Shown here piece by piece: positions 7,918 to 14,321 of a DNA stretch of 21,749 nt (position 1 is its first letter; the number at the start of each line of letters is the position of its first letter). The position numbers were made by a program, and so were the translations under genes. Location of the stretch: the NCBI GenBank assembly GCA_009926295.1, contig RFPF01000019.1, positions 1-21,749 on the forward strand, read 5' to 3'. The stretch is from Planctomycetia bacterium. GTDB taxonomy: Bacteria > Planctomycetota > Planctomycetia > Pirellulales > UBA1268. The notes below the pieces were generated by a model, which was not told the origin of the DNA, searched no databases, and was given only the letters and a program-made list of their open reading frames with translations.

Positions 7918-8892
7918 AAGAAATTCGAGCGTGTAGCAGTCGGTGGCCCTCACCTTTCCGGCGAGTTCAGGATCGAGCGCGGTCATCTGGGCGAGGAGCT
8001 CGTCCCAGCGGGCGGCCGTCATCGTGCCGAGCCGGTCCGCCGGCATCCCGTCCGGCAGGCAGAGATCCCGCAGCGTCGCCACGCCGTGATCGAGCATCTC
8101 GGGCGTGATCCCCTCGGGGTTCACCTCCAGGAGCCGCTTGTTCGTGGCCGCCGGGTCGGCGAGATAACGCCGCCAGCCCTCGATCGCCGCCTTCACCATC
8201 CGCCGCACGAGGTCGGGCCGCTCGCGGACGATCCTGCCCGTCGTCACGAGCACGCTCGAATAGGGGTCGAAGCCGATGTCGGAAAGCATGAGCGTGGTGA
8301 TCTCGGCCCCCTCCTGCCGCGCGAGGAGCGGCTCGGAATAGACGTAGCCCTGCTGGGCCATCTTCGGATCGTTCACCGTGAGCGCGACGCCGCCGGTGTA
8401 GGGCACCTCCTTGACGCCGGCGAGCAGCCCCTGCGATCGCATGTATTCGAGGAAGGCGTGGCCCTGCTGCACCTGCAGCGTCATGCCGCGCGGGCCGAGA
8501 TCCGCGAACGACCTCACGCCGCTGTCGGTCCGCATGAGCAGGCAGCGCGGGTGGTGCTGGCACGCGGTCATCACGGTCACGATGTCGGCCCCCTGGCTGC
8601 GAAACATGACGACGTCCTCGGCGTTCGCCACCGCGAACTGCACGCGGCCGGCGGCGAGTTCGCTCGCGATCGGGGCCGAGCGACCGCCGGGGCGGATCTC
8701 CACGGCGAGATCCTGCGCCGCATCGAGGCCGTCCACGAGCACGGTGTAGAAGCCCCCGTGCTCCGCCTCGGGAAACCAGTTGAGCTGCAGCACCACGGAC
8801 TCGCCGCGGGCCGGATCGGCGATCGGTTTTTCAGCGGCGGTGCAACCCGCGAGCAGGATGCCCACGGCCAGTGCGGCGGTGAATCGATGCAT
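7912..8892 (-). CDS. ABC transporter substrate-binding lipoprotein, NMT1/THI5 family
   Basis: The 326-residue protein starts with a lipoprotein signal: MHRFTAALAVGILLAGC, lipobox Leu-Ala-Gly-Cys17, so it should be lipid-anchored outside the inner membrane. The mature part opens with LQLNWFPEAEHGGFY, the typical first strand of NMT1/THI5-like binding proteins (compare ThiY for pyrimidines and RibY for riboflavin), followed by RPGGRSAPIASELAAGRVQFAVANAED and a LGPRGMTLQVQQGH segment. The family also contains nitrate, taurine and sulfonate binders, but the EHGGFY opening favours a heterocyclic ligand; this is inference. The long open frame extends to 9837, but ATG 8892 is fixed by the signal peptide and a purine-rich AGAGGA just upstream. 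It is the third gene of the ATPase-permease-binding protein transporter cluster, 23 bases after the permease stop. Confidence 0.9.
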   Translation of the reverse strand: MHRFTAALAVGILLAGCTAAEKPIADPARGESVVLQLNWFPEAEHGGFYTVLVDGLDAAQDLAVEIRPGGRSAPIASELAAGRVQFAVANAEDVVMFRSQGADIVTVMTACQHHPRCLLMRTDSGVRSFADLGPRGMTLQVQQGHAFLEYMRSQGLLAGVKEVPYTGGVALTVNDPKMAQQGYVYSEPLLARQEGAEITTLMLSDIGFDPYSSVLVTTGRIVRERPDLVRRMVKAAIEGWRRYLADPAATNKRLLEVNPEGITPEMLDHGVATLRDLCLPDGMPADRLGTMTAARWDELLAQMTALDPELAGKVRATDCYTLEFLP

Positions 8893-8915
8893 GGAATCCT
8901 CTTTGGGCGAGAAAC

Positions 8916-9713
8916 CTACTCGCCGGTGCCCTGAACATACTTGCCGAGGAGGCGGTCCGTCAGCAGGTTCACCGCCGCGAACATGACGAGGCCCAGGAGC
9001 GACGAGAGCAACACGGCCGCGATCAGGGCGTCGGTCTTGCCCATCGCCAGCCAGCGGTCCATGACGGCGCCGAGCCCCGGGAAATCGCTCCCCCGGCCCA
9101 CGAAGAACTCGCCCACGATCGCCCCGATCACGGCCAGCCCGCAGCTGATCCTGAGGCCGAGCGCGAGGTGGCCCATCGCGGTCGGCAGCCGCAACCGCAG
9201 GAGCGTCGGCCAGCGGCCGGCGCGGTAGAGCCGGAACAGATCGCGGTGGTTCGGATCGAGCGCGAGCAACCCCGCCGTCACGTTCGAGAGGATCGGAAAC
9301 AACGCGATGATCGCGGACACGAGGATCACGGTCCGCTGCCCGTAGCCGCTCCACGTGATGAGCAGCGGGGCGATCGCCACGATCGGCACCGTCTGCAGGA
9401 AAAGCACGTATGGGTAGAGCGCGGTGCGGACCAGCCGCGACTGGCTGAACAGGATCGCGAGCGCCGTGCCGACCACCGCCGCCGCCGCGAGGCCCGCCAC
9501 GGCGGCCCGGGCCGTCACCCAGAACGCATGCCCGAGGGCAGCGCGTTTTTCCCAGAGGGCCGTCGCGACCTGCGTCGGCGAGGGAAGGAGATACGCGGGC
9601 ACCCGCCAGTGTCCGACGGCGAAGTGCCAGAACGCGACGACCGCCACGGCCACGGCCGCGGCGGGCACCGCCTCGACCGCGAGCAGCGCGAGGGGAGGAC
9701 GTGGGCGGCTCAT
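8916..9713 (-). CDS. ABC transporter permease, BPD inner-membrane (SsuC/TauC/ThiX-like)
   Basis: The 265-residue hydrophobic protein has about six membrane segments, starting at LALLAVEAVPAAAVAVAVVAF. It carries the cytoplasmic EAA-type loop (YRAGRWPTLLRLRLPTAMGHLALGLRIS), which docks on the ATPase. The segment LPSPTQVATALWE and the VGEFFVGRGSDFPGLG loop match the family of permeases for nitrate, sulfonate, taurine and thiamine-pyrimidine uptake. The ATG at 9713 overlaps the stop of the ATPase gene as ATGA, which implies translational coupling. The frame is open upstream to 9851, but those extra residues are Arg/Pro-rich shadow sequence inside the ATPase gene. Substrate is set by the downstream binding protein. 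Confidence 0.9.
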   Translation of the reverse strand: MSRPRPPLALLAVEAVPAAAVAVAVVAFWHFAVGHWRVPAYLLPSPTQVATALWEKRAALGHAFWVTARAAVAGLAAAAVVGTALAILFSQSRLVRTALYPYVLFLQTVPIVAIAPLLITWSGYGQRTVILVSAIIALFPILSNVTAGLLALDPNHRDLFRLYRAGRWPTLLRLRLPTAMGHLALGLRISCGLAVIGAIVGEFFVGRGSDFPGLGAVMDRWLAMGKTDALIAAVLLSSLLGLVMFAAVNLLTDRLLGKYVQGTGE

Positions 9714-10471
9714 CGGGCGGCCTCCGCGAGCATGTCGGACACGGCCTCGTAGAGGTGGCCGAACGCCGTGCCGCCGCGGGCCCGGGCGAGCCGGGGGCGG
9801 GGGAGATCGACGGTGACCCGGCCACCGACCCGGCCACGATCGATCGCGCACACCTCGTCGCCGACGAGGATCGCCTCCCCGATGTTGTGCGTCACGAGGA
9901 TCATCGTCTGCGGGTGCCGCGCGTGAAGATCGAGCAGCAGTTCGGTGAGCCGCGTGCGCAGGAGGTCGTCGAGGGCCGCGAACGGCTCGTCGAGCAGGAG
10001 GATCGCCGGCTCGGTGACGAGCGCGCGGGCGAGCGACACCCGCATCTTCATGCCGCCGGAGAGTTCTCCCGGGTGCTTGGCGAGGTCGTCACGGCCGAAG
10101 CCCACTTCGCCCAGCCAGCGCTCCGCCGCCGAGCGCCGCTCCGCCGGCGTGCCGCGGCCGACGAGGTCGAGCGGCAGCATCACGTTCCGGACGGCATCGA
10201 GCCAGGGGAGCAGGGCGGGCTCCTGGAACACGTAGGCCAGCGTGCCGGGCGCCACCGCCTCGGGCAGCGGATCGATCGCACCGGCCGTCGGCCGCTGCAG
10301 TCCCGCGATGCACCGCAGCAGCGTGGTCTTGCCGCAACCGCTCGGCCCGACGAGCGACACGACGCTTCCGGCGGGAACGTCGAGATCGACGCCGCAGAGC
10401 ACGTCGCGGCCGGCGGCGAACCGCACGCGTACGTCGCGGCACGTGATCGCGGTGGGTGCGGAGCGGCTCAT
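9710..10471 (-). CDS. ABC transporter ATP-binding protein (SsuB/TauB/ThiZ-like)
   Basis: The 253-residue ATPase has Walker A GPSGCGKTT (42-50), Q-loop FQEP (82-85), signature LSGGMKMR (137-144), Walker B ILLLDEP (157-163), D-loop and the switch histidine in VTHN (His195). The signature ends in Lys-Met rather than the usual Arg-Gln, a minor variation. It belongs to the nitrate/sulfonate/taurine/thiamine-pyrimidine importer class, and it is first in the ATPase-permease-binding protein cluster. ATG 10471 is the only Met near the conserved start, although the frame runs open to 11653 in shadow of the HAD-Nudix gene. There is no Shine-Dalgarno at normal distance. Instead the start lies two bases after one arm of a predicted hairpin (10474-10493), so translation may be structure-controlled. 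Confidence 0.93.
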   Translation of the reverse strand: MSRSAPTAITCRDVRVRFAAGRDVLCGVDLDVPAGSVVSLVGPSGCGKTTLLRCIAGLQRPTAGAIDPLPEAVAPGTLAYVFQEPALLPWLDAVRNVMLPLDLVGRGTPAERRSAAERWLGEVGFGRDDLAKHPGELSGGMKMRVSLARALVTEPAILLLDEPFAALDDLLRTRLTELLLDLHARHPQTMILVTHNIGEAILVGDEVCAIDRGRVGGRVTVDLPRPRLARARGGTAFGHLYEAVSDMLAEAAR

Positions 10472-10473
10472 CG

Positions 10474-10521
10474 GTTTCAATGTAGTCTGAAACGCCTCCC
10501 AGCGGACGAATCGAGGCGTTT
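10474..10521. promoter_or_regulatory. Overlapping inverted repeats in the divergent control region
   Basis: Three complementary segments are visible: GTTTCA (10474-10479), TGAAACGCCTC (10488-10498) and GAGGCGTTT (10513-10521). The middle one pairs perfectly with the left one over 6 bases (8-base loop) or with the right one over 9 bases (14-base loop), sharing four bases, so only one hairpin can form at a time. Read on the minus strand, the last arm ends two bases before the transporter ATG (10471). As DNA, the 9-base arms are centred 23 bases apart, about two helical turns, which also suits a dimeric regulator. Operator and RNA-switch readings cannot be separated from sequence alone. Confidence 0.55.
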
Positions 10522-10526
10522 GCGGC

Positions 10527-10534
10527 GGTATACT
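10527..10534. promoter_or_regulatory. Possible shared -10 region for divergent transcription
   Basis: GGTATACT contains TATACT on the plus strand (10529-10534) and TATACC on the minus strand (10532-10527). The plus-strand box would start transcription near 10541, giving a 24-base leader for the HAD-Nudix gene. The minus-strand box would start near 10520, exactly at the first hairpin arm of the transporter leader. No good -35 hexamers are present at the usual spacing, so an activator or alternative sigma factor may be needed. Confidence 0.35.
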
Positions 10535-10564
10535 CGCACGGTCCGCCCGGGATCCCGTCACCGC

Positions 10565-11644
10565 ATGCCGCCACCGTTCTCCCACGTGATCTTCGACTGG
10601 TCGGGGACGCTCTACGACGACCAGACGCCCGCGTTCCTCGCGACGCAGCGGACCATTCTCGACCTCGGCGGCCGGCGGATCACGAGGGCCGATTTCGACC
10701 GCGGCTTCACGCTCCCGGCGCTCGGCTTCTACCGGCGGCACGGCGTGGCGGCGGCGGGCCCCGAGATCGACCGCCACTATTTCTCCGTCTACGAGCGGTC
10801 CGTCGGACGCGGGCGGCTGTTTCCCGGCGTGCGGGAGACGCTGGAGTCGCTCGCGCGGCAGAAGACGCCGGTGAGCGTGTTCTCCACGCTGCGGCAGGAC
10901 CTGCTGGAGGCGGCCTGCGAGGCGAGCGGTGTGGAGGATCTCGTGGCGACGATCCACGGCTCGGTGCCGAACAAGGTGCGGGGGATCCCCGGGCACCTCG
11001 AGCGGATCGGCCGCCGTGCGGGGGCCGACGTGCTGTTCGTGGGCGACACCGCGCACGATGTCGAGGCGGCGGTGCGGCACGGCCTCACCTCCGGCTGCGT
11101 GCTCTCGGGCTACCACGGCATCGCGCAGCTGCTCGCGGCGCAGCCCCGCTTCGTGTGGCAATCGCAGGCCGATTGGGTGCCGTTCTTCGCGGCGCGGCCG
11201 GCACGGCCCAAGCGGACGCCGCGAGACCATCCCGTGGCCACCGTCGGCGCCATGATCTCGAATCCCGATGGAAAGATCCTGCTCGTGCTCACCCACAAGT
11301 GGAGCCACACCTACGGCATACCCGGGGGCAAGATCGAGAAGGGAGAGAGCGCCGTCGCGGCCCTGCGCCGCGAGATCCGAGAGGAGACGGGGCTCGCGAT
11401 CAGCGACGTCGAGTTCGTGCTCGTGCAGGACTGCATCGACTCGCAGGAGTTTTACGTGCCCGACAGCCATTTCCTGCTCTTCAATTACACGGCGCGCGCG
11501 CGGAGCACGAGGGTGAAGCTCAACGACGAGGCCCTCTCCGCGCTCTGGATCGACCCGCGCGAGGCCCTCGCCTTGCACCTGAACGAGCCGACGAGGACAC
11601 TCATCGAGGCGGTGCTCGCCCGTGCCCCGGGCTCTCCCACGTGA
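10565..11644 (+). CDS. HAD-like domain fused to Nudix hydrolase domain
   Basis: The 359-residue protein combines two hydrolase folds. Residues 1-205 are a HAD domain: motif I FDWSGT (Asp11, Ser13), motif II FST (106-108), motif III Lys137 and motif IV GDTAHD (160-165). The usual second Asp of motif I is Ser, as in no ordinary phosphatase; the phosphonatase group has Ala there (DWAGT). Residues 225-359 are a Nudix domain with a perfect box at 255-277: Gly255, Glu261, Arg269-Glu270-Ile, Glu273-Glu274-Thr-Gly-Leu. Nudix enzymes cleave nucleoside diphosphate linkages; dihydroneopterin triphosphate pyrophosphatase is one example. With a pteridine-reductase-like SDR and a FolB domain following, a two-step dephosphorylation of a pterin phosphate is a plausible but unproved role. 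ATG 10565 precedes the conserved start; the open frame upstream is shadow. First gene of the cluster. Confidence 0.85.
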   Translation: MPPPFSHVIFDWSGTLYDDQTPAFLATQRTILDLGGRRITRADFDRGFTLPALGFYRRHGVAAAGPEIDRHYFSVYERSVGRGRLFPGVRETLESLARQKTPVSVFSTLRQDLLEAACEASGVEDLVATIHGSVPNKVRGIPGHLERIGRRAGADVLFVGDTAHDVEAAVRHGLTSGCVLSGYHGIAQLLAAQPRFVWQSQADWVPFFAARPARPKRTPRDHPVATVGAMISNPDGKILLVLTHKWSHTYGIPGGKIEKGESAVAALRREIREETGLAISDVEFVLVQDCIDSQEFYVPDSHFLLFNYTARARSTRVKLNDEALSALWIDPREALALHLNEPTRTLIEAVLARAPGSPT

Positions 11645-11655
11645 AGGTTCCATCC

Positions 11656-12372
11656 ATGCCCACGGCCCTCGTCACCGGCGGCGGCATCCGCATCGGCCGC
11701 GCGATCGTGCTCGCGCTCGGTCGTGCCGGGTACGATGTCGTCGTGCATGCCAACCGCTCGGTGGCCGAGGCCGAGGGGGTGGTGAGGCAGCTCGCCACGC
11801 TCGGCCGGCAGGGGCGGGTCGAGCAGGCCGACCTCTCGGCGGCCGACGGCCCGGCGCGGCTCGCCGCCCGGATCGACCGCCTCGACCTGCTCGTCAACAA
11901 CGCCGCCGCCTACGAGCACGCCGACTTCCGCACGATCACTCCGGCCCAGCTCGACCGGATGCTCGCAGTCAACGTGCGGGCGCCCTTCCTGCTCACTCAG
12001 GCGGTCCTGCCGCGGCTCGAGGCCTCGGGGCAGGGCGCCGTCGTGAACGTCACCGACATGGCCGTGAGCAGGGCCTACTCGCCGACGCACCACTTCGCGC
12101 ACTACCTGGCATCGAAGGCGGCGCTCGAGCAGCTGACGCGGGCCCTGGCGCTCGAGCTCGGGCCCGGGGTGCGCGTGAACGCGGTCGCCCCCGGCCCGGT
12201 GGCGATCGCGGCGGAGACGACGCCGGCTCAGCGGGCCGACATCCTCGCGCGGCTGCCGCTCGGCCGCGAAGGCAGCCCCGAGGACGTCGCCGAGGCGGTC
12301 GTTTACCTCGCGCGGGCGGCGTACGTGACGGGCCAGACCATCCGGGTGTGCGGAGGCCTGAGCGTCGCATGA
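11656..12372 (+). CDS. Short-chain dehydrogenase/reductase of pteridine reductase (PTR1/FolM) type
   Basis: The 238-residue SDR has TGGGIRIG (7-14) with an Arg typical of the TGxxxRIG pteridine reductases, HANRS (31-35) resembling the NADPH-binding HxxRS of PTR1, NNA (81-83), and YLASK (Tyr150, Lys154). The position normally held by the catalytic Ser is Asp134 (NVTD), as in Leishmania PTR1 and E. coli FolM, where Asp/Tyr/Lys form the active site. There are three extra residues between Asp and Tyr compared with PTR1. These features favour NADPH-dependent reduction of a pterin or folate, although many family members act on other carbonyls. A GAAGG ribosome site precedes ATG 11656, 11 bases after the HAD-Nudix stop; its stop overlaps the next start as ATGA. 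Confidence 0.85.
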   Translation: MPTALVTGGGIRIGRAIVLALGRAGYDVVVHANRSVAEAEGVVRQLATLGRQGRVEQADLSAADGPARLAARIDRLDLLVNNAAAYEHADFRTITPAQLDRMLAVNVRAPFLLTQAVLPRLEASGQGAVVNVTDMAVSRAYSPTHHFAHYLASKAALEQLTRALALELGPGVRVNAVAPGPVAIAAETTPAQRADILARLPLGREGSPEDVAEAVVYLARAAYVTGQTIRVCGGLSVA

Positions 12373-13130
12373 TGTTTCGCCGGGAATACGACCAGCTCGC
12401 CCTCCGGGGCATGCGGTTCGACTGCATCATCGGGCTGTTCGAGAACGAGCGGGCGACGCCGCAGCCGGTCGAGCTCGAGGTGGTGATGCACTTCGACATC
12501 CGGCGGGCGGCCCATGGGGGCCACATCGCGCACACGATCGACTACGGCCGCGTGCTCGGCGAACTGCGGTTCATCCTCGTCGCGGCCCGCTTCCTGCTGC
12601 TGGAGTCGGCGGCGGAGGCGATCGCCGCCTGGCTCCTGATGCCGCCGAGCCTCGACGTGCCGCGCCCGCAGGTGGAGGAGGTCGAGGTGAGGCTCTCCAA
12701 GCCCCTGGCGCTCGCCGGCAGGGCGGTGCCCGAGGTCACGATTCGCCGAAAGCGCAGCGACTTCCCGGCCAACATGGAGGTGAAGACGTTCGGGTTCGTC
12801 GACGTCGTCTTCGAGAGCCCCGAGTGCGGTGTGTACCGGGAGCGGATCAGCCCGCGGACCATCCTTCCGACCCACGTGCATCGGCACATCGACGAGATGG
12901 AGCTCGCGCTCGGCGACGGGTTGCTGCTCCAGGGCACGGCCGTCGCCGCCGGCGTGGCCCACGAGTGGCCGCGGAACCACCCGCACCGCTGGGAAAACCC
13001 GACCGACGTCGAGCAGAGCTTCCTGTGCGTCGACAGGCCGAAGTTCATCCACACCGACGAGGTCGCGGTGAGCGTGCCCGTGGCCGATCTCGCCCGCACG
13101 CAGCCCGAGGTTTTTTTCGAGGCTCCATGA
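12369..13130 (+). CDS. FolB-like dihydroneopterin aldolase domain fused to a cupin
   Basis: Residues 1-128 form a tunnelling-fold FolB domain with the four active-site residues of dihydroneopterin aldolase/epimerase in place: Glu27 (IIGLFENE), Tyr59 (TIDYG), Glu79 (FLLLES) and Lys111 (VRLSKP). FolB cleaves dihydroneopterin to 6-hydroxymethyl-dihydropterin and glycolaldehyde. Residues about 150-235 are a cupin barrel with a metal motif HVHRHIDE (HxHx4E) and a later His (NHPHRWEN). I know no characterised FolB-cupin protein. Normal FolB is about 120 residues, so the cupin is a true extension (253 in total). ATG 12369 overlaps the SDR stop as ATGA (a second ATG follows immediately), and the stop overlaps the next gene as ATGA. 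Substrate may be a pterin or another polyhydroxylated compound. Confidence 0.85.
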   Translation: MMFRREYDQLALRGMRFDCIIGLFENERATPQPVELEVVMHFDIRRAAHGGHIAHTIDYGRVLGELRFILVAARFLLLESAAEAIAAWLLMPPSLDVPRPQVEEVEVRLSKPLALAGRAVPEVTIRRKRSDFPANMEVKTFGFVDVVFESPECGVYRERISPRTILPTHVHRHIDEMELALGDGLLLQGTAVAAGVAHEWPRNHPHRWENPTDVEQSFLCVDRPKFIHTDEVAVSVPVADLARTQPEVFFEAP

Positions 13131-14014
13131 CCGCGATCGGCTTCATCGGCACGGGCGTGATGGGCGGGAGCATGGCCGGGCACCTGCTCGCGGCCGGCCA
13201 CGAGTTGCACGTGTGCAACCGCACGCGGGCGAAGGCACAGCCGCTGGTGGACCGCGGGGCGACGTGGCACGACACGCCGGGCGGCGTGGCCGCAACGGCT
13301 GATGTCGTGATCACGATGGTGGGGCTGCCGAGCGATGTGGAGGAGGTGTATTTCGGAGGCACGCAGGCGGTGCCGTCGGGACGGGGGATCATCGACCGGG
13401 CGCGGACGGGCGCCCTGCTCGTCGACATGACGACGTCGAGCCCCGCGCTCGCGGAGCGGATCGCGGCCGTTTCGGCGGCCCGCGGGCTGGCAACGCTCGA
13501 TGCGCCCGTGACCGGGGGCGATGTCGGGGCGCGGGATGCGGCGCTCGTGATCATGGCAGGGGGCACCGCGGCCGACTTCGAGCGGTCGCGGCCGATCCTC
13601 GCGCTCATGGGGAAGTCGGTGACGCTCATGGGGCCGGCGGGGGCGGGGCAGCGGTGCAAACTCGCCAATCAGGTGGCCGTGGCGATCGGGATGGTGGCGT
13701 GGTGCGAGGCGCTGGCGCATGCGAAAGCCGGCGGGCTCGACCCCGCCGTCGTGCAGCGGGTGATCGCCGGCGGTGCGGCGGGGAGCTGGGGGCTCTCGAA
13801 CCTCGCGCCGCGGGCCCTCGCGGGGAATTTTGCGCCGGGCTTCATGGTGAGGCACCTGCTCAAGGACCTCGCGATCGCCCGGGACTGCGCCGCCGGGGCG
13901 GGCCTCGACCTGCCCGGCCTCGCCGTGGCCGAACGGCTTTACCAAACCGCCGCTGACCATGGCTGGGCCGACGAGGGCACGCAGGTGCTCTACCGGCTCC
14001 GCGCAGGGGGGTGA
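13127..14014 (+). CDS. NAD(P)-dependent beta-hydroxyacid dehydrogenase (GarR/HIBADH family)
   Basis: The 295-residue enzyme has a Rossmann GFIGTGVMGGSMAG (5-18), then Asn31-Arg32-Thr33 after the second strand, which usually signals NADP preference, the substrate motif DAPVTGGDVGARDAAL (125-140) and the catalytic Lys178 in CKLANQ. This is the pattern of 3-hydroxyisobutyrate dehydrogenase, tartronate semialdehyde reductase (GarR) and glyoxylate/succinic semialdehyde reductases. In E. coli, GarR works after a UxaA/GarD-type dehydratase and an aldolase; homologues of both follow here, so reduction of a small aldehyde acid such as tartronate semialdehyde is the favoured guess. Start ATG 13127 overlaps the FolB-cupin stop (ATGA); a run of seven T lies just before it. 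Confidence 0.88.
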   Translation: MTAIGFIGTGVMGGSMAGHLLAAGHELHVCNRTRAKAQPLVDRGATWHDTPGGVAATADVVITMVGLPSDVEEVYFGGTQAVPSGRGIIDRARTGALLVDMTTSSPALAERIAAVSAARGLATLDAPVTGGDVGARDAALVIMAGGTAADFERSRPILALMGKSVTLMGPAGAGQRCKLANQVAVAIGMVAWCEALAHAKAGGLDPAVVQRVIAGGAAGSWGLSNLAPRALAGNFAPGFMVRHLLKDLAIARDCAAGAGLDLPGLAVAERLYQTAADHGWADEGTQVLYRLRAGG

Positions 14015-14018
14015 ATCG

Positions 14019-14321
14019 ATGCACGTGATCCACCTCTCGCCGCTCGACAACGTCGTCGTCCTCGCGCGGAGCGTGCAGCCCGGCGACACCGTGGAGATCG
14101 ACGGCCGCCCCGTCGCGATGCGGGGACCTCTGGGCCTCGGCCACAAGCTCGCCCTCCGGCGGATCGCCGCCGGCACGAAGATCCTGAAATACGGCGCGGC
14201 CATCGGCTCGGCCACCTGCGACATCGAGCCGGGCGAGCACGTCCACCTCCACAACATGCGGAGCGACTACCTGCCGACCTACACGCTCGACGGAGCGCGG
14301 CTCTACAGGGAGGGGCGATGA
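14019..14321 (+). CDS. UxaA-type dehydratase small subunit (SAF domain)
   Basis: The 100-residue protein matches the N-terminal SAF domain of altronate/galactarate dehydratases: DNVVVLARSVQPGD, GHKLALRRIAAGTKILKYGAAIGSAT and DIEPGEHVHLHN. In E. coli UxaA and GarD this domain is fused to the catalytic part; here it is a separate gene, as in several bacteria with split enzymes. A GGGGG ribosome site precedes ATG 14019, four bases after the dehydrogenase stop. The stop overlaps the start of the large subunit gene as ATGA, which should keep the two subunits in step. Function is probably substrate-binding or structural in the complex with the next gene product. Confidence 0.9.
   Translation: MHVIHLSPLDNVVVLARSVQPGDTVEIDGRPVAMRGPLGLGHKLALRRIAAGTKILKYGAAIGSATCDIEPGEHVHLHNMRSDYLPTYTLDGARLYREGR

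Noticed and set aside
5513..7936. 807-codon plus-strand open frame opposite the glycosyltransferase
   Set aside because: Composition is low-complexity Arg/Gly/Val/Glu typical of antisense frames in high-GC DNA, with no domain; the minus-strand glycosyltransferase is clearly conserved.
10472..10564. TPP, THF or preQ1 riboswitch between the divergent operons
   Set aside because: The pyrimidine/pterin context invites it, but I find no conserved core such as CTGAGA for TPP, and the region is too short for the THF class; only the overlapping inverted repeats are supported.
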